From Spirochaetia bacterium (GTDB lineage: Bacteria > Spirochaetota > Spirochaetia > DTKZ01), in the NCBI GenBank assembly GCA_031270615.1, contig JAISXE010000102.1, forward strand, positions 1 to 8,090: DNA of 8,090 nt, in the 5' to 3' direction. The translations under genes were made by a program, and so were the position numbers. Under the pieces are notes generated by a model. The model was given only the letters and a program-made list of their open reading frames with translations, was not told the origin of the DNA and did no database searches. This document shows positions 5,275 through 8,090 of this stretch, in pieces (positions within the stretch are counted from its first letter, which is position 1; the number at the start of each line of letters is the position of its first letter).

Positions 5275-7171
5275 GCCGCCACACGGCTTCAAGGTTCGCG
5301 TCGTTGAAGGGGGTGTCTTCGTCCGCCGTGTACATATTCTCCAGAATCTGCTGGCAGGACCTGATTATCCGTTCCCGCACCATTTTTTTCGCCGAGTTGA
5401 GCGTCCCCTTCTGCTCGCAGAAGGCTTCTTCAAGGATGCGGAAGGTAAGAGGTTTCCACGAAACGGGAATTTTTTTCTGCCACTGGGGGCTGCGCGTAAA
5501 GGCGTAAAAAGCGTCGATTACCGCGTCAAGGATTTCCCCCCGGCTGCCCTGGCCGCTTTTCCCCACCAGCGCCGCGAGCTGGGCTTCGTCAAGCACGGCA
5601 AGGGCGCAGCAGTATCTGTTCCTGTTGTTGTACACGAGCGTCTGGCGGAACAGGGGGGAACAGGACATGATCGCCTCTTCGATAATTTCGGGGGAAAACC
5701 TGTCCCCGCTTTGGGGAACAAGAAGGTTGCTCTTGCGGCCCGTGACAAAGAGAAAGCCGTCCTCGTCCACATAGCCCATGTCGCCGGTATACAGCCAGCC
5801 GTCGCGTATGGCGTTCTGTTCGGCCTCCTCGTTTTTGAAATAGCCTTTCATCACAAGCCGGCCCTGCACGCAGATTTCCCCCGCCTCGCCGATTCCGGAA
5901 GGATAGCCGCCCGAGTTCAGGACACGGCAGGCCACCCCGGGGAAGGGCCTTCCCGAGCTGCCGAACTTGTGGGCGCTCGGCACGTTGGCTGAAACCGCGG
6001 GAACCGCTTCCGTCAGGACATAGACCTGGAAAACCGGGATGCCCATCGCGTGGAAGAAGGCCTGGTCCCGGTATGAAACGCTGCCCGTGCCGCCGACAAA
6101 AAGCCGCAGGCGGCAGCCGAAAGACCTTCTGATAATGGCGAACACGAAACGGTTTGCCAAATAATACGCGGCCCATGCCTTGAGCCGGACCGGAAAGGGC
6201 GTTTTGTTGAAACCGTCGCCGTGGTAGGCCGTGCCGGCCCTGATTCCCAGATTGAAAAGCGCCTTCATAAGCCTGCCGCGTTTTTCCACGGCGCGGACAA
6301 TTTTTTTCCTGAGTTTTTCAACGACCCAGGTCTCCGCGATAAAGAAAACCGGGTTGGGGTAGTGCAGCTTCAGGGGCAGGGGGCGGCTGCGCGGCAGGGA
6401 TTCGGGATCATCGGAAAAAAACAGGGGAATGCCGCGCAGAAGCGAAAAAGAAATCCCCGCAGCGTGGAGGCAGCAGTAGTTTTCCGGCAGGGCAATCATG
6501 GTGCGCAGCATCCGGGGCATATCAAAGATCCGGGCCGCTTCCCCGTCCAGGGCAAGGTAGTTCGCGTGGCTCATCCTGACGGCCTTCGTCGGCCCTTCCG
6601 TGCCCGGCGTGTAGGAGATGAGGGCCTCATCATCCCCGGATAGGAGCGCCTGGGTGCGGGACAGTTCTTCCGGGGGGAAATCCTGTTTCCCGGCCGCGCA
6701 GCAATCGGAAAAAAGGAGGCTGCCGGGAACGGGGCTTTCGGGCGCCCCGTGTTCCAAAGCGTCAAGACACACAAGGCAAACCGGCGAGGCCAGGCTGCCG
6801 GCGAGGGCGGCTGTTTTTTCAAACTGGGAGGGGGAAACAAGAACAAGCCGGGGTTCGGCGTGGTCAAGGCGCAGGCGCAGCTCCGCCGGCAGGAGCCGCG
6901 TCGAAAACGGCACGGCGGCGGCCCCGGCAAGAATAATCCCAAGCTGCGCGATCATCCATTCGGGGCAGGCCTCCGAAACCAGGGCAACCCTGTCCCCCTT
7001 CGCGATGCCCCGCCGGACAAGCCAGGCCGCGAAAAACCGGGCCTGCTCGCCTGCCTCCTGAAAGGACAGAAAGCCCCAGCCCGAATCCGTCTTCCGCCCG
7101 AGCCAGGGCTTGCCGGGAAATTTTCTGACCGCTTCGGCCAAAACGCCGGGAACAGTTATCCGCCGGGTCAT
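5243..7171 (-). CDS. Long-chain acyl-CoA synthetase-like AMP-forming ligase, degenerate P-loop
   Basis: A 642-residue member of the ANL superfamily, whose enzymes activate a carboxylic acid with ATP to an acyl-adenylate and pass it to CoA. Length and layout fit the long-chain fatty-acid group. Visible motifs are the A5 equivalent YVLTE (384-388), YTGDMG (461-466), GRKSNLL (478-484) and a C-terminal NSAKKMVR (592-599), whose K596 sits where the catalytic A10 lysine is expected. The odd part is the A3 P-loop. The usual YTSGTTGxPKG is YTPGTEGPTKA here (187-197): the Ser is Pro, the second Thr is Glu and the final Gly is Ala, though the Lys is kept. Activity or substrate may be altered. The ATG follows the aldolase stop by 8 nt with no clear ribosome binding site, which suggests coupling. 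The substrate is unknown. Confidence 0.85.
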   Translation of the reverse strand: MTRRITVPGVLAEAVRKFPGKPWLGRKTDSGWGFLSFQEAGEQARFFAAWLVRRGIAKGDRVALVSEACPEWMIAQLGIILAGAAAVPFSTRLLPAELRLRLDHAEPRLVLVSPSQFEKTAALAGSLASPVCLVCLDALEHGAPESPVPGSLLFSDCCAAGKQDFPPEELSRTQALLSGDDEALISYTPGTEGPTKAVRMSHANYLALDGEAARIFDMPRMLRTMIALPENYCCLHAAGISFSLLRGIPLFFSDDPESLPRSRPLPLKLHYPNPVFFIAETWVVEKLRKKIVRAVEKRGRLMKALFNLGIRAGTAYHGDGFNKTPFPVRLKAWAAYYLANRFVFAIIRRSFGCRLRLFVGGTGSVSYRDQAFFHAMGIPVFQVYVLTEAVPAVSANVPSAHKFGSSGRPFPGVACRVLNSGGYPSGIGEAGEICVQGRLVMKGYFKNEEAEQNAIRDGWLYTGDMGYVDEDGFLFVTGRKSNLLVPQSGDRFSPEIIEEAIMSCSPLFRQTLVYNNRNRYCCALAVLDEAQLAALVGKSGQGSRGEILDAVIDAFYAFTRSPQWQKKIPVSWKPLTFRILEEAFCEQKGTLNSAKKMVRERIIRSCQQILENMYTADEDTPFNDANLEAVWRLTQKILGVKV

Positions 7172-7179
7172 GCGAGTAT

Positions 7180-7941
7180 CTATTTTTTAAAGGCTTCCAC
7201 GACCTGTTTGCATTTTGCGCCGAGGAAGAGCGCGTCCGTGCCCACGGTAACATACTGGAAGCCCTGCTGCGCGAATTCCCGCGCGGCCTCCCCCGATCCG
7301 GCGAATATCCCCGCCGCCTTGCCGTATTTCTTCGCGGTGTCGGCGACCTTCCGCGCGGCCTCCTGGATGCGCGGGTGCCCCACCTGCCCGGTTATGCCCA
7401 TCGACTGGGACATGTCGTAGGGGCCAAGAAAGATGACATCGATTCCCGGCACCTGGCAAATGGCGTCCAGGTTTTCAAGGCAGGCGGTATTCTCGCAGTG
7501 GCACACGACCATCACCTGCGCGTTCTCATGCGCAAAGTATGTTGAAATGTCCGCCAAGCCGAAATCGGAGCTGCGGGGAAAGGCGACCCCCCGCAAACCC
7601 TCGGGCTTGTATTTCGCGCGGCCCACAATGGCCCTGGCCGTTTCGGCGTCGTTCACCTGGGGAACCTGTATGCCGTGGGCGCCCACGTCCAGGACATGGA
7701 GGATCGTGCTTTCAAAGGCGTTGGGGACCCGAACGATGGGGGTAATCCCCCGCAGCTCCGCGGCGCGGATCAGATCCTGGGAACTCGCGTGGGTCAAAGG
7801 CCCGTGCTCGTTGTCAAGGACGACAAAATCGAAACCCGCGATGGCCATTATTTCCACCACATCGGGAACATCCCAGTTCACGAACGTGCCCAGGGCCGCC
7901 CCGCCGCGGGCAAAAATTTCTTTGAGTCTGTTGTGCACCAT
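7180..7941 (-). CDS. HpcH/HpaI-family aldolase
   Basis: A 253-residue class II (metal-dependent) aldolase of the HpcH/HpaI family, which reversibly cleaves 4-hydroxy-2-oxo acids to pyruvate (or a related oxo acid) and an aldehyde. The TIM-barrel signatures are present: LGTFVNWDVPDVVEIMA (17-33), LDNEHGP (42-48) with the general-base H46, IVRVPN (69-74) with the pyruvate-binding R71, E150 as one metal ligand, and FLGPYDMS (171-178) with D176 as the other. These match E. coli HpaI H45, R70, E149 and D175 offset by one. The family also includes GarL and YfaU, so the exact substrate cannot be named. Before E150 the usual Gln-x-Glu reads His-Cys-Glu. The ATG at 7941 was chosen because AGGAG lies 8 bases upstream; an open frame to 8034 runs into the repeat array and is not coding. 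It is probably co-transcribed with the ligase gene. Confidence 0.88.
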   Translation of the reverse strand: MVHNRLKEIFARGGAALGTFVNWDVPDVVEIMAIAGFDFVVLDNEHGPLTHASSQDLIRAAELRGITPIVRVPNAFESTILHVLDVGAHGIQVPQVNDAETARAIVGRAKYKPEGLRGVAFPRSSDFGLADISTYFAHENAQVMVVCHCENTACLENLDAICQVPGIDVIFLGPYDMSQSMGITGQVGHPRIQEAARKVADTAKKYGKAAGIFAGSGEAAREFAQQGFQYVTVGTDALFLGAKCKQVVEAFKK

Positions 7942-7949
7942 AGCTTTCT

Positions 7950-7954
7950 CTCCT
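7950..7954 (-). promoter_or_regulatory. Ribosome binding site that sets the aldolase start
   Basis: On the minus strand AGGAG (7954-7950) lies 8 bases before the ATG at 7941. It separates the conserved protein from 31 upstream in-frame codons that derive from the repeat array. Confidence 0.75.
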
Positions 7955-7987
7955 ATCTGCACTGTCAACCAGTTAAGAAAAAGATGT

Positions 7988-8084
7988 GCGCCTTTTTGGC
8001 GCTCCCGCGCCAAAAACCGGGCTTTCCGCTGCAATTCCTCAGCCCCTGCGGGGCTTGCGGGATTTCCGCTGCAATCCCTGGCGC
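7988..8084 (-). repeat. Modular direct-repeat array with hairpin spacers (right, inverted copy)
   Basis: Read on the minus strand this is the same repeat family as 484-684. A core of the AAATCC type (8076-8060) is followed by the GCCCC/GGGGC hairpin spacer (8042-8054), a core of the AAAGCC type (8037-8020) and the terminal 10-bp stem with its four-base loop (7993-8016), ending in GGCGC. Three stretches match the left array: 7988-8030 equals 640-682 exactly, 8017-8070 equals 490-543 with one mismatch, and 8060-8084 equals 584-608 exactly. The two middle spacers of the left copy are absent. The terminal hairpin faces the aldolase gene, whose start is 46 bases away. The array may continue beyond the window. 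Confidence 0.85.
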
Positions 8085-8090
8085 CCCACG

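Noticed and set aside
7940..7968. Promoter from TTGACA (7968-7963) for the aldolase gene
   Set aside because: At the correct spacing the -10 position reads AGCTAT and overlaps the start codon, so transcription would begin inside the gene. The true promoter was not found.
7942..8034. N-terminal extension of the aldolase by 31 codons
   Set aside because: The extra codons come from the repeat array, no family member needs them, and a proper ribosome binding site precedes the ATG at 7941.

Overview
The window looks like a spirochaete chromosome, most probably a Treponema of the GC-rich, insect-gut or environmental kind. The main reason is the adjacent pair of uncharacterised envelope genes at 1314-3920. 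I recognise them as the TIGR03546/TIGR03545 pair, which is typical of spirochaetes. The GC-rich coding sequence and the spirochaete-type acyl-CoA ligase agree with this. The genus is an inference from memory of these families, not from a search.

Layout from left to right. (1) 1-76: the 5' end of a minus-strand gene leaving the window. It has a near-consensus sigma70 promoter (147-175) with a palindrome between -35 and -10, and a second, 14-bp palindrome in the transcribed leader (96-128). (2) About 176-750: no credible gene. It holds A/T tracts, then a cluster of small hairpins (243-473), then an array of short direct repeats alternating with hairpin spacers (484-684). (3) 751-5274: a plus-strand transcription unit with its own promoter. 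It encodes a stand-alone PAS-domain protein, a small DUF2062-like membrane protein (TIGR03546 type), a large AsmA/TamB-like coiled-coil membrane protein (TIGR03545 type) and a lysine-sensitive-type aspartate kinase (lysC). Gaps are 46, 9 and 16 nt. (4) 5243-7941: a convergent minus-strand pair, an HpcH/HpaI-family aldolase followed after 8 nt by a long-chain acyl-CoA synthetase-like protein. The 3' end of the ligase overlaps the 3' end of lysC by 32 bp. (5) 7988-8084: a second copy of the repeat array, inverted relative to the first and lying just upstream of the aldolase gene.

Functionally, the plus-strand unit links a possible sensory PAS protein, an envelope protein pair and the first step of the aspartate pathway (lysine, diaminopimelate, threonine, methionine). 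The minus-strand unit links a pyruvate-type aldolase to an acyl-activating enzyme whose ATP-binding P-loop is degenerate. The most unusual element is the modular repeat family. The two arrays use the same modules in different combinations, both end with the same hairpin facing a gene, and they bracket the whole gene block.
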